The notes: a model not told the origin generated them from the letters alone. A stretch of DNA of 64,000 bases from Drosophila miranda (GCF_003369915.1 NW_022881614.1:18082336-18146335); one strand, 5' to 3'. Counted from the stretch's first letter, positions 36,801-48,424 are shown. Program-made: numbers and translations.

Positions 36801-37787
36801 CCTCTTCCCCACGCCGCTACGACGCGTGCATAACTCTGAGTTTGACTTTTGTTTTCTGTCAATGGGCCCCAGAGTCAATGATCGTACGTGTACTGCCGTT
36901 CAGCTTTTATGTAATTTGTGTGCTCTCTGTTGCAGATTCCGGGGGATTGTCGGTGTCTGTATCTGTGTCTGGATCTGCTTCAATGGTGGCACAGGCCGCA
37001 CACATGTTCGTCGAAAATCTGTCTCTGTTCTGCTCGGTTCTGATGTCTTTGTTTAGAGTTCTGTTGTTTCTGTTTCTGTAGTGCCATCATTATTTTTAGA
37101 AGTTTACCAGCATTAATGCATTAGCTTACCGATTCAACTGTTCGAATTTCTCTCACTAAACTCCAAATGCAATTAGCCACAATCTTTGGTACCGATCCGT
37201 ATGCCAATCATTATCATCATTATCATCGTTCTGGCAATCCCTGTAATTATGAGTAATGAATATTCTTTGTTCGGCTAAAGAAAGCCTCCGACTTGAGGCT
37301 CTCGCTTCGTTTTTTTCTTTACCTCACTCTTTTTTTTTGGGATCCATTCAGGCCAACATTCTCAGAGGATGAGTCACTTTTATGAGCTGTCGTACAAGGC
37401 ACACGATTTGTTCTCTGCCCTGGAAAGCAACTATCAAGCAACATCTCTGAGGAAAGTGCTTAAAGAAGAGATTCGAGTGTACATAGATTGTTGAAATAGA
37501 TCAAGGAAGCTGAAACTTAAAGACCAGAAAGAAAAGACTGTTCCCTATTATACCTGTAGCTCCAATCCTCTTCTTATAGTATGATGGTTTGGATGTTCAA
37601 AAAATAATCATTTGCACGGCCTTATCTACCCATGAACGTATGCAAATATACCTTTGAGATACATTTTCAGCATAGCCCTCTAGTACCAGGCAACTAGTTC
37701 CGCACTGGTGCCGCACTAGCTACCATTCTCACCTCCCTGGTTCCAGATCGATTACCCGCAATGTATTTCAGCGGAGAATTTAACACA
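33877..37787 (+). other. Intron-like or intergenic region before the retroelement
   Basis: No convincing exon was found. It contains a CAC/CCACT-rich stretch (34100-34200), TGC repeats near 34506-34525, a (GGAGT)n tract at 35431-35457, T-rich runs near 37305-37340, and near 37670-37760 degenerate 'actagttccgcact'-like motifs similar to those right of the retroelement LTRs. A 76-codon open frame at 36414-36644 has no recognised domain. If the preceding exon is spliced, this is its downstream intron, and the retroelement complex sits in it or beyond it. Confidence 0.4.
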
Positions 37788-37791
37788 TGCA

Positions 37792-38322
37792 AATTAAATA
37801 ACTGCGGTAGCGGATTGTGTTTTTAAAAAGTTTTTATTTTACTTCTAACTTCACTGATATAGATTTAAGTAGAGGGTCACAAAGGATTCCGGACAAAGGG
37901 TTTGCGCGATCTTAATTTTTAGCTCGACTTTGCGGTGTCGCTTCTGGATCAAGACTGACTTGAACTTTCTGATCTTTGCATCGTTGATCCCTTTCGGGAA
38001 TAGTTTTTCTATAAACATTTCAATTGATTTCGCCATCCCGAGTATTGGATTTCGTCATCCAAAGAGAGAACTGTAAAATGCCTAAAGTGCAGGATCTGCA
38101 GAAAGCCGGGAGTGAGATTGTTTATGAGAAGCCGGGTGTGGGCAAACATTGGTTTTCCATTTAGGCGAGTGTCAAAGATTGGGATTGCGGCGGGAGCCCT
38201 TGAGATTGTACATATTAGAAATAAATTAGGCGGAGGCCCAAGATTGAAATTGTTTTCGTTTTGGAAAACCAAAGATTGTTTACAACTCGTATAAGAGCTC
38301 AATAGAATTGGGTACGTTAACT
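37792..38322 (-). repeat. 3' LTR of gypsy-type element 1 (LTR A)
   Basis: 531 bp, full length, about 99% like LTRs at 48425, 52099 and 56914. On the minus strand it starts AGTTAACG next to a polypurine tract and ends ..TTAATT. The left flank is TGCA (37788-37791), also found directly right of the LTRs ending at 48954 and 52628, consistent with a 4-bp target duplication as in gypsy elements. Confidence 0.85.
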
Positions 38323-38332
38323 CCCCCCATTC
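38323..38332 (-). other. Polypurine tract of element 1
   Basis: On the minus strand reads GAATGGGGGG directly before the LTR start AGTTAAC, the usual position of the plus-strand DNA primer. The equivalent is at 57444-57453. Confidence 0.7.
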
Positions 38333-38595
38333 TTAAATGTTTCGTCCCGATACATTTTGAAGTTCTGATAGTATTTGAATGTTGCTTTCCACTATTTCTT
38401 CTGACGGTATTCTTATTGATTTAATAAGTACAAATTTGGTTAATTTATAGCCGAAGTAAAATAACATTATCAATATCAAAATGATTAAGAATAATGTTGT
38501 TAATGGTAAGGCCGTACTCCCTAATGTTATAAGGGGATTTAAAATATTAACATTATCAAAAGAAAATTGCTTATCATTCGATTGTATATAATCAA

Positions 38596-39733
38596 CTAAT
38601 TCAAATCGCTATATCTATGATGCGATATATATCTTAGAATTTTACCCTTATCATTTATGTGGGTTATATTATTTATTACAATTGTGTTGTTGAATATAAG
38701 GAGATACGATCCTAACAAAGTAGTATTGTCTACGATATTTTTGCCTGAAACTAATATGGCACCATCCTGAATGATGTCTATTTCTTTGTTTTTTCCCCTT
38801 TTTTTTAGTGCAGTTGTCTTTAAAGCCATTAAGTAATTTGGTGAAACAGGTCTTCTTTAAATTTATTTGTGCGTAATTGTTAAAAGTTTCACTTTTAAAA
38901 TTATTCATTAAATAGTATTTCTCCTTACATTCACAAACTTTTTCACTTATAACTAACATTCCATCATTTTGTGAGATGGCTCTTGCATAGTAAAACTTGC
39001 AAATATCTTTAATTTGAGGATATTTTATGTAAATGATTATTAAATCAGCATTTCGAATTATTTTAACCGTTGCAATGTCCAGCAGATCAGACAGTTCAAC
39101 AGGATGTTTTTCATGCTTATAAATGTCCTCTATTTCGTTTTTATTTAAAATTTTTGTATTGAAAATGTTTACTTTTAAGAGGGTTATGGTATCAACTAAA
39201 TTTAGTAGGTCAAAAGTTATTAATTTTAAACGATGCTTTCTCAGTATCGTTTCTTCATTGAAGATGACATTTTTTAATGAATTTGATAGCAATTCAATTT
39301 CTTTGAAAAATTTGGAATTTATTACAAATTGTTTATTATTATTTTCAGTTAATTCATTTACTTTATTTTGTATTTTCAAAAAGTCGTCATGATCAGGGCT
39401 GCCTGCTATCCATTTCCAAATGGTACCTAATTCATTTATTCCCCTTTCATTCCGTTTTGGAACTAATTCTGAAATCATTAATTTTAATAGACTTAAGTCC
39501 ATTGATATTTCCCACTCATCGTCTGAATTAATTGATTTGCTGACATATTTGGATTCTTTATTAATTATCTCTCTATAAAAACTCAAATTAGTAATATGGA
39601 AAAGTTCAGCGTATGTTTCATAAGTGTAAACGTCTCTGTCGTCTTTGAGCAATAGATAGTCACTATGCGTATAGTCAATTACTTCCGAAGTCGTCAATAT
39701 AACAAAAGTCAGTATTAGTATATTCGCATACAT
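38596..39733 (-). pseudogene. env remnant of gypsy-type element 1
   Basis: Envelope gene of the errantivirus type (related to baculovirus F-like fusion proteins). It shows a hydrophobic N-terminal segment like a signal peptide and an Arg-rich stretch just before the GTIWKWIAGSPDHDD block that is typical of the fusion region in this family. A run of A and G bases (minus strand, near 38800) breaks the frame, and the rest continues in another frame to 38596. A hydrophobic stretch farther downstream (about 38450-38520) probably marks the membrane anchor in yet another frame. The same breaks occur in the copy at 57687-58824, so the defect predates their separation. The start lies just after the pol remnant, as usual in this group. 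Confidence 0.75.
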
Positions 39734-39751
39734 TTTCTGGGAAAAAAATAT

Positions 39752-41194
39752 TTAATATTTGATGTTATCTTTATGTATAATTCTGTTTCTATTGTTGATT
39801 ATAATTTTATTCGGTCGATTTTCCTTAACTACCTGCTTTTTGTATCGGGATTGAAGTTTATTTCTTTCCCCGAATTTCTTTTCATAAACTACTTCTCCTA
39901 TTTTATAATCTTTTTCTCCTCTATCTTTGTTATGTAGCTTAAGCATTTTGGTCTGAGCTTCCTTAAGTAATATTGGATTATGCTTGTGTTCTATTTTGTT
40001 ATACAATATGTCATATGGCATTTGATTGGTCGTTGAATGTATCGTCAGGTTATATTTCAGTGCCGCCCTTATTATTATTTCTGAATAATCTGTTAGATTT
40101 AGTTCATCCTTGATGCACCGCGCTATTTCTGTTAGTGTGGAATGTACCCTTTCTACCTGACCATTTGCGGTGCTGTGTCTGGGATCAGCATAATAAATAG
40201 TTAAGTTACTTCTTTGTATGAATGATCTAAATTGTGCTGAAGTAAAGCTTGGTTCGTTGTCAGTCATAAAGATGTTGCTAACGGAAAGTGTTGCAAAATT
40301 TCCATTACCTTATTTTCAATGTCTAATTTACTTTGAATTTCCTTGACCACCAAGTATTTGGAATAAGAATCTATACAAGTTATGAATGTTAGGTTTTGGG
40401 CATAGTATATGTCTAAGTGTAATTGATCTCCTTCTTTTGATGGAATGGGAGCTTCCCCAATTGGAATTTTTACAGGGTGTCTGTGATATTTGTTTTTGTT
40501 ACAGATCTCACAATTTTTTATATATTCTTTTAATTTTTTGTGCAGGTTTGGGCAATAATACAGCTAAGTTATTTGTTTGTAATTTTCGTCTAGTCCTCTA
40601 TGGGCTCTGCAATGTGTTTCTTCTATAATTATAGCTTTATATTCTGAATTTACTACATCTTGGAGGAACTTTCTCGTGAAGAGAAATTTATTTATGAAGT
40701 TTTCCTTTAGCTTATTTTGGATAAGGTATAGGAATACCACAGTGTATTCCTGTGGTTAAGTGAGGCTGAATAAATTCTTTTAAAATGATTAGCAGATTGT
40801 CTACCGTATCAAATTCAATAATATGTCGGGTATTTTCATAAACTCTTACTAACTCATGAACTGTGAATCTCCCTTGCGCTAATAGTAGCTGCTGTTTAAA
40901 TTGGTTTAGAGGCTTGCTAGTCTCTTGAATGACGTTTTCAAAACTACTCTCTGCTGAATGCTGAGTATTTATGTCTGATTCTGAATCTGTCTGGTCGACA
41001 TCACTATCTGTCATATGATTTATTTTAATCCGAGATAAAGCGTCCGCTACTACGTTAGTTGAGCCTGGCTTATAAATGACTTTTGGTGTGAAACTTTCTA
41101 TAAAGTAATACCAACGTTTCATTTCAACATTTGGATTTTTTTTGCGACATTGCAAAGGACAAAGGTTGGTGATCTGTATGTATTTCAATTTCAC
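39752..41194 (-). pseudogene. RNase H end and integrase remnant of element 1
   Basis: Contains the connection domain, part of the HHCC zinc-binding region and integrase core blocks (TDNEPSF and a GQVERVHSTL block with the family-typical acidic residues). Lesions: a one-base expansion of an A run near 41142 separates it from the RT frame; replaced or deleted bases lie near 40731-40740 compared with the second copy; an in-frame TAG is created near 40565 (CTAAG against CTTAG in the second copy); and a frameshift lies near 40265 before the TDNE block, shared with the second copy. Confidence 0.75.
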
Positions 41195-42248
41195 TCACTC
41201 CGTATAAATAATTTCGCAAATTTTTTAATGCCCATACAATAGCTAATAATTCCTTTTTATTAGTAGCATATAATTGCTTGGTTTTACTTAAAGTTTTAGA
41301 AATAAATGGTTTGGGATTCCCATCTTGCGACAAAACTGCACCTATTGCTATGTCCGATGCATCTGTGGTTAATGTGAATTTTTTATTGTAATCTGGTTGT
41401 ACTAATTCAATATGTGCTATTAAACTGTCCTTTAAATTATTAAATGCTCCCATTGCTGGTTCATCCAGCTGTATTAATGTTTCTTGGATGCCCTTCGTGA
41501 AACTTTCCACATTTACTCCACTCAGATATTTTGTTAATGGTTTGGCAATTGTAGCATAATTTCGGACAAATTTTCTGTAATACCCTGTTAGTCCTAAGAA
41601 GCTACGTAGCTCTCTGATATTTTTAGGAATTGGATAGTTTTGTATTGTGAAGATTTTGTCTGGATCTGTTTTAATGATATTTTGGGAAACAATGTATCCC
41701 AGAAATTTGGTTTCCAATTGAAAGAATTTAGACTTTTCTAGGGAAATTTTCATGTTAGCGTTTTGCAATATCTGTATTATATGAATTAGATCTTTATAAT
41801 GTTGTTCTATAGTTTTTGAAAATATTATTATATCGTCCATATAGACGTGACAAGTTTTCCCAACTTGTTCTCTAAGTATATCGTCCATTGCCCTTTGGAA
41901 AATTCTGGGAGCGTTCGTCAATCCCATAGGCATTCTTAGAAATTCATATTTGCCGTTATTTATGGAAAAAGATGTTTTTTCAATATCTGATTCCCTCATT
42001 AAAATCTGATAGAAACCTGACTCTAAATCAATGGCCGAGAAATACTTTGCCTTACCTAAATTGGCAAGGATTACTGAAGGATCTTGCATAGGGTATCTAT
42101 CCGGTATGGTGTTTTCATTAAGTTTCTTAAAGTCTATTACTAATCTATGTTTAGGAGTTCCGTACTCATTTACTCCCTTCTTTGGTACTACTATTACCGG
42201 TGAATTATATGGGCTTTTACTAGGTCTGAATATACTTTCATCTAACAT
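41124..42248 (-). pseudogene. Reverse transcriptase and RNase H of element 1
   Basis: Open frame of 374 codons covering RT fingers, palm with the YMDD catalytic motif, thumb and the start of RNase H (TTDASD and TDHQPL blocks). Sequence type is Ty3/gypsy, gypsy clade. Upstream it is separated from the protease part by a single in-frame TAA at 42354-42356; downstream an A-run frameshift ends it early. Alone it could not provide full pol function. Confidence 0.85.
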
Positions 42249-42353
42249 TTTACTTATTTCGTTATTAACGAAATCGTTAACCGGATACTGCTTGCCATAT
42301 ACCGGTCTATCATGTTCAGTGTTAATCTCTCCTTTTATATCCGTTCTGAACGG

Positions 42354-43142
42354 TTACTGTAAATTTATATTGGCATGGTCTTCTTCGATGATAGATACCA
42401 TTTTCTCTCTGAGATTTCCTAAATTGTCCTCTTTGTAGGTTATTGTGTTATACAATTTCATTTTTTTCAATTCAGAATTTGCATAATTTTGAATGTCGGA
42501 TATTTCTACGACGGCGCGTTCAGGATTTTTGCATCCCAAACTTTTAAATTGTTCATTGTCGGATAATTCAACGACGGCGTGTTCAGGATTCTTTAATCCC
42601 AAACTATTAAAACTTTGGATGTCGGATAATTCAACGACGGCGGGTTCAGGATATTTGAATCCCAAACTATTGACGGATAATTTTTCGTCGGCGTGCTCAG
42701 GATTTTTTGATCCCAAGCTATATAAACTTCCTTCTACCTTTACTGAATTACTTTTCATTTCTTTTTCTTCTTCAAAATATTTTTTTATTATATATTCCTT
42801 CAACGGAAGGATGGTTTTTCCTTCTATAAAGGTTAATTTGTTTAAAGAAAGGACCTCGTCATATATTAGTTTCTCCTCATTGTCTTTATAACTTAAAGTC
42901 CCCTTTCCTGTATCAATAACAGCTCCGATTTTCTTTAATGGGCTAAATCCTATTAGTAAATCTGCCTCCATTCCATCTATTTCATAAAACACTTGTTTTG
43001 TGTTGAAAATAGTTATATTATGGAAATATTTAATTATTGAAAACCCATTCACTGTAGCAACTTTCTTATAAATTGATAATTCTTTTTTATTTTCGTAAAT
43101 TCCCTTTTTTATATAACAGGAAGTTGCTCCCGTATCTATCAA
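42354..43142 (-). pseudogene. Aspartic protease and repeat-bearing linker of element 1
   Basis: Starts at the protease active-site block IDTGATS and runs to a C-terminal linker before RT. The linker carries four imperfect repeats of about 19-23 residues, each starting SLG.KNPE or SLG.KYPE and followed by a VVELSD-like stretch (DNA at about 42490-42720). Repeats of this kind are unusual between protease and RT. The single stop codon at its end is in frame with RT. Confidence 0.75.
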
Positions 43143-43319
43143 AACTTTTAATTCTCTGTTTATTTTTTTATCTACTCTTTTTAAGTAGGGCAGACCTACT
43201 TCGGGGGCTGATCTAAAAAATGGTCCTCCTCAATGTTATTTATCCGCATTGCTTTATTAGCCGGTTGTTCCGACATTTCGTTTGGCTTTCGTTTCTGCGC
43301 CTGATTTTCGTTAGACTGA

Positions 43320-44399
43320 TTATTCTTGGTTATAATTGTTATTATTTCTCCTATAATAACCGTTAGTATTCTCCCGATAATTTCTATTATTATTATTTCC
43401 CTTGAATTGATTGCTGTTCTGTCGGTTCTTGATTTGTATCGATTCGTCTACATCCATTGGTTCTGGGGCCTGATTTTGTTGTCTATTACCCAAGAAATAG
43501 GGTTGTCCCCATGACATGTTATTCCTCTGAAGATCCCTTTTTTGGTCGAATGGTGAACTATTAGTCCTTGGTTGTCGTTGGTTGAATCTTAATGTATTGT
43601 AGTTATTATTCCCTGAATTTCTGGGGCCACTGAATTGGTAGGCAAATTGGGCCCGAATGTTATTTGATTGCAATTCCTGTACCTTTGCCAAGGCATTCGG
43701 TAAATCTGGGGGATTCAATGAAAATAGGATTTCTGCAATGCCACCGTTTAGGCCAGTGACAAAAATGCGTAAGGCATTGTCTCCAATTTTCTTATTTGAT
43801 TCTTTCGTGATTTCACTGTCCTTTCCGTGAGTCATTATTGTCTTATTTATTAACAAGGTCATTTTCTTGTTAACCTCGTTATAGAAATCTATTATTGAAA
43901 GGTTCCCTTGTCGGAGAACGCTTAACTCCTGTTCTATTATGTAAATTGGTCTCTTGTCACTGTAAACAAAGTCAACTCGTGAAAGTATGGCATCAAAATT
44001 TAAAACTGTCCCGTGGTTGGTCAGTGCGTCATGTGCTGGTCCTGTTATTTTGTTTCTCAAAATTGTTAAGGCAATATAATATTGCTTACTTCCTTTCTTA
44101 TATAACTTCACTGCAGTTTCTGCAGCTTCCCTCCATCCTACGTATTGGTTTAATCCACCATTGAAAATTGGTAGGGATTCTATTACCTTTAATGTGGTGT
44201 CATCTTTTATTGTCTCGTCTATTGTTTCTGCCTGATAATCTGATACCTGATCGGATTTAGTTTCTATTTGTTGTTTTAAATTTACTATTTGCTCCTGTAC
44301 TTGTGAAATTTGAAGTGCTACCAGATCTGCAGTGAGATCGGTCCTTGTTTGTGAGTTAATCATTTTTAGTTTTTCAAAATCTAAAGTTAGTTGATCCAC
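43320..44399 (-). pseudogene. gag of element 1
   Basis: 359-codon frame: an N-terminal coiled-coil-like part, a capsid-like central region, and an Asn/Arg/Gln-rich C-terminus with no CCHC knuckle, as in several errantiviruses. Compared with the tandem copies (for example 46598-47840) it lacks 25 bp near 43321, which shifts the frame and removes the last ~50 residues. In return it lacks the mid-gene insertion that breaks those copies. Confidence 0.8.
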
Positions 44400-44965
44400 C
44401 TTAAATTTTTCTTATATGTTTGTTTTTATAATCTAATATAACCTAATTGAACTTATATATTTATTAATACAACTTTTGCTCACGAACTATCCGGTAGGGG
44501 TCGTCCTTCTTAGTTTGGCTGACAGATCTTCGAACGGGTCTTCCTTCTTGATTTGGCTGACAGGTCTTCGAACGGGTCTTCCTTCTTAAATTTCTTTGTT
44601 TAAGTGGGTCTTCTGGGGGTCTTCCTTCTTTGGTTTAGCTGATAGTTTCACTTTCTTTGTGTTTTGGTTTGGTTGGTTTTGTTTAAAAACTTTGGTTTTT
44701 TTTGTATTTTTGAATTGTCTTGATTAGCTTTTGTATTTATTTGTATTTTGTATTGTATTTGTATTTGTATTTGTATTGTATATTGTATTTATTTTTGCAC
44801 ACCCTAAGCTCCGGTTTGTTTCCTTTTTATCTCACTTTTTCTTATCTTATATCTCACAGTCACTCCGCGTTTTTATATCTGAAGGATTTATTCCATTAAT
44901 TAATTGTCCTTCGGGTTTCGGCACGACGCAACACTTTTATTATTCGGTGCTTTTTATACAACGTC
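44400..44965 (-). other. Leader of element 1
   Basis: 566 bp between gag and primer site. It holds ~38-bp direct repeats around 'cgaacgggtcttccttctt' (44490-44585) and a TTTGTA-rich tract near 44740-44790. No coding region. Confidence 0.6.
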
Positions 44966-44983
44966 GCCCCACGTTGGGCGCCA
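44966..44983 (-). other. tRNA-Lys-type primer binding site, element 1
   Basis: Minus strand reads TGGCGCCCAACGTGGGGC, complementary to the 3' end of a fly tRNA-Lys as used by gypsy. The LTR edge overlaps or abuts it. The same site is at 48407-48424, 52081-52098 and 56896-56913. Confidence 0.8.
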
Positions 44984-45457
44984 ATTAAATAACTGCGGTA
45001 GCGGATTGTGTTTTTAAAACGTTTTTATTTTACTTCTAACTTCACTGATATAGATTTAAGTAGAGGGTCACAAAGGATTCCGGACAAAGGGTTTGCGCGA
45101 TCTTAATTTTTAGCTCGACTTTGCGGTGTCGCTTCTGGATCAAGACTGACTTGAACTTTCTGATCTTTGCATCGTTGATCCCTTTCGGGAATAGTTTTTC
45201 TATAAACATTTCAATTGATTTCGCCATCCCGAGTATTGGATTTCGTCATCCAAAGAGAGAACTGTTAAATGCCTAAAGTGCAGGATCTGCAGAAAGCCGG
45301 GAGTGAGATTGTTTATGAGAAGCCGGGTGTGGGCAAACATTGGTTTTCCATTTAGGCGAGTGTCAAAGATTGGGATTGCGGCGGGAGCCCTTGAGATTGT
45401 ACATCTTAGAAATCAATTAGGCGGAGGCCCAAGATTGAAATTGTTTTCGTTTTGGAA
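44984..45457 (-). repeat. 5' LTR of element 1, truncated (LTR B)
   Basis: 474 bp of the ~530-bp LTR. The outer ~57 bp and about 180 bp of the flank seen at 48955-49130 are missing. The breakpoint joins 'tttgga' and 'actgactactgg' with two to three bases of microhomology (gaa). It therefore lacks the start of U3. Confidence 0.82.
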
Positions 45458-46305
45458 CTGACTACTGGTAGTAGTCAATCTGGCAGTCTGGAATAATACA
45501 AAAATAAAAACACAATGTCTTTCAATATAACGAATAATTTTTAATTATATGATGCTTAGCCTACTCCTGGTTTTTGGCAAGACACTTCTTCTTAAAAACC
45601 CTTTTCTTCATCCTTTGCATTGCCTCCGCACAGTGTTTTCGGGGGGCTCATCGCCAGGCGAAATACATTCTGTAATTAATATTTATTTTAATTTATATGA
45701 AAAATTTTTATATCTCTAGAAGTGTAAATGGTATTTTACATAGCAAAGCTGCAAAAAATTCTTTGTGGGTCCTAAGGGCCTTCTTCCCTTGGACCCCATC
45801 GACGTTATATGCCAGAACAATGTCCTCACTCAAAATAAAGTTCAAGCCGCTCAAAACGCCAGCTGGCTGGAGAATTGATTTCATTGCTGTTATCTGTAAG
45901 TGAAACATTAAAATATAAAGATAAGACAGAGAAAAAAGTCATAAAATTTTGAGTTTAGATTTACTTACATAAATGTCCCTATTTAATTTTATTTTTTCTT
46001 CCAGTGCTATAAGCTCTTCCTCACGTTTTATTGGGAACTGTCCCCGAATGGGATTCAATTCCCCCTTACCAGCTGCTTTATTAAAACAGTTTGATCCGCT
46101 AAAATTTGGACCACTGCTTTCAATTGATCTAAAAACAATGTTGTTAATTAATTTGATTATAAAAATATTTTTCTATTAATCTTTTAATTGATTGATATTA
46201 TATAGGTTCCTCTTAGGAGCTCCTAATATTTGAAAGCCTTTGCCCTATAATTGCCCCTCCCTCTTCTTCAGTAAACCCTTTCACCATAATTGGAATTTTC
46301 CGTTA
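45458..46305 (-). pseudogene. DUF4806-like host gene fragment, unit 1
   Basis: Minus-strand exons with good splice sites: 45969-46128 (acceptor tttttag, donor TAT|GTAAGT) and 45708-45893 (acceptor acttacag). Joined in frame they give a region with an IKREEELIALEEKI block, then an SILQPAGVLSGLNFILSEDI block and a YNVDGVQGKKALRTHKEFF block, the pattern of the insect DUF4806 domain (function unknown). A downstream basic stretch near 45580-45640 may be a further exon, but it is interrupted. An upstream ATG near 46283 opens a short frame. This is the best preserved of three copies. It lies between an LTR and a protease remnant, so it is a host fragment embedded in retroelement sequence. Confidence 0.6.
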
Positions 46306-46321
46306 ATAAAAAAAAAATTAT

Positions 46322-46544
46322 CAGCTCCGATTTTCTTTAATGGGTTAAATCCTATTAGTAAATCTGCCTCCATTCCATCTATTTCATAAAACACTTGTTT
46401 TGTGTTGAAAATAGTTATATTATGGAAATATTTAATTATTGAAAACCCATTCACTGTAGCAACTTTCTTATAAATTGATAATTCTTTTTTATTTTCGTAA
46501 ATTCCCTTTTTTATATAACAGGAAGTTGCTCCCGTATCTATCAA
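46322..46544 (-). pseudogene. Truncated protease, unit 1
   Basis: Keeps the IDTGATS active-site block but ends after about 75 residues, where retroelement sequence stops at a T10 run (minus strand) and joins the DUF4806 fragment. All of RT, integrase and env are missing in this unit. Confidence 0.75.
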
Positions 46545-46597
46545 AACTTTTAATTCTCTGTTTATTTTTTTATCTACTCTTTTTAAGTAGGGCAGAC

Positions 46598-47840
46598 CTA
46601 CTTCGGGGGCTGATCTAAAAAATGGTCCTCCTCAATGTTATTTATCCGCATTGCTTTATTAGCCGGTTGTTCCGACATTTCGTTTGGCTTTCGTTTCTGC
46701 GCCTGATTTTCGTTAGACTGATTATTCGGTACTACGTTTGCCCTAAAATGCTGAGCTTGGTTATAATTGTTATTATTTCTCCTATAATAACCGTTAGTAT
46801 TCTCCCGATAATTTCTATTATTATTATTTCCCCTGAATTGATTGCTGTTCTGTCGGTTCTTGATTTGTATCGATTCGTCTACATCCATTGGTTCTGGGGC
46901 CTGATTTTGTTGTCTATTACCCAAGAAATAGGGTTGTCCCCATGACATGTTATTCCTCTGGAGATCCCTTTTTTGGTCGAATGGTGAACTATTAGTCCTT
47001 GGTTGTCGTTGGTTGAATCTTAATGTATTGTAGTTATTATTCCCTGAATTTCTGGGGCCACTGAATTGGTAGGCAAATTGGGCCCGAATGTTATTTGATT
47101 GCAATTCCTGTACCTTTGCCAAGGCATTCGGTAAAGCTGGGGGATTCAATGAAAATAGGATTTCTGCAATGCCGCCGTTTAGGCCAGTGACAAAAATGCG
47201 TAAGGCATTGTCTCTAATTTTCTTATTTGATTCTTTCGTGATTTCACTGTCCTTTCCGTGAGTCATTATTGTCTTATTTATTAACATTTCATTTTCATTT
47301 CATTTTCTTGTTAACCTCGTTATAGAAATCTATTATTGAAAGGTTCCCTTGTCGGAGAACGCTTAACTCCTGTTCTATTATGTAAATTGGTCTCTTGTCA
47401 CTGTAAACAAAGTCAAGTCGTGAAAGTATGGCATCAAAATTTAAAACTGTCCCGTGGTTGGTCAGTGCGTCATGTGCTGGTCCTGTTATTTTGTTTCTCA
47501 AAATTGTTAAGGCAATATAATATTGCTTACTTCCTTTCTTATATAACTTCACTGCAGTTTCTGCAGCTTCCCTCCATCCTACGTATTGGTTTAATCCACC
47601 ATTGAAAATTGGTAGGGATTCTATTACCTTTAATGTGGTGTCATCTTTTATTGTCTCGTCTATTGTTTCTGCCTGATAATCTGATACCTGATCGGATTTA
47701 GTTTCTATTTGTTGTTTTAAATTTACTATTTGCTCCTGTACTTGTGAAATTTGAAGTGCTACCAGATCTGCAGTGAGATCGGTCCTTGTTTGTGAGTTAA
47801 TCATTTTTAGTTTTTCAAAATCTAAAGTTAGTTGATCCAC
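46598..47840 (-). pseudogene. gag, unit 1, split in two frames
   Basis: Start codon at 47840. A local duplication of 'cattt/cattttc' bases near 47286-47308 puts a stop after 181 codons. A second frame (46598-47287, 229 codons) carries the rest, including the C-terminal region that element 1 lost. Confidence 0.8.
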
Positions 47841-48406
47841 CTTAAATTTTTCTTATATGTTTGTTTTTATAATCTAATATAACCTAATTGAACTTATATA
47901 TTTATTAATGCAACTTTTGCTCACGAACTATCCGGTAGGGGTCGTCCTTCTTAGTTTGGCTGACAGATCTTCGAACGGGTCTTCCTTCTTGATTTGGCTG
48001 ACAGGTCTTCGAACGGGTCTTCCTTCTTAAATTTCTTTGTTTAAGTGGGTCTTCTGGGGGTCTTCCTTCTTTGGTTTAGCTGATAGTTTCACTTTCTTTG
48101 TGCTTTGGTTTGGTTGGTTTTGTTTAAAAACTTTGGTTTTTTTTGTATTTTTGAATTGTCTTGATTAGCTTTTGTATTTATTTGTATTTTGTATTGTATT
48201 TGTATTTGTATTTGTATTGTATATTGTATTTATTTTTGCACACCCTAAGCTCCGGTTTGTTTCCTTTTTATCTCACTTTTTCTTATCTTATATCTCACAG
48301 TCACTCCGCGTTTTTATATCTGAAGGATTTATTCCATTAATTAATTGTCCTTCGGGTTTCGGCACGACGCAACACTTTTATTATTCGGTGCTTTTTATAC
48401 AACGTC
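47841..48406 (-). other. Leader, unit 1
   Basis: Nearly identical to 44400-44965, with the same ~38-bp direct repeats; differences are single bases. Confidence 0.6.
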
Positions 48407-48424
48407 GCCCCACGTTGGGCGCCA
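48407..48424 (-). other. tRNA-Lys-type primer binding site, unit 1
   Basis: Perfect 18-base match to the site in element 1. Confidence 0.78.

Noticed and set aside
43326..43514. Hydrophobic plus-strand frames opposite gag and pol
   Set aside because: Antisense shadows of Asn-rich gag and AT-rich pol; no independent support.
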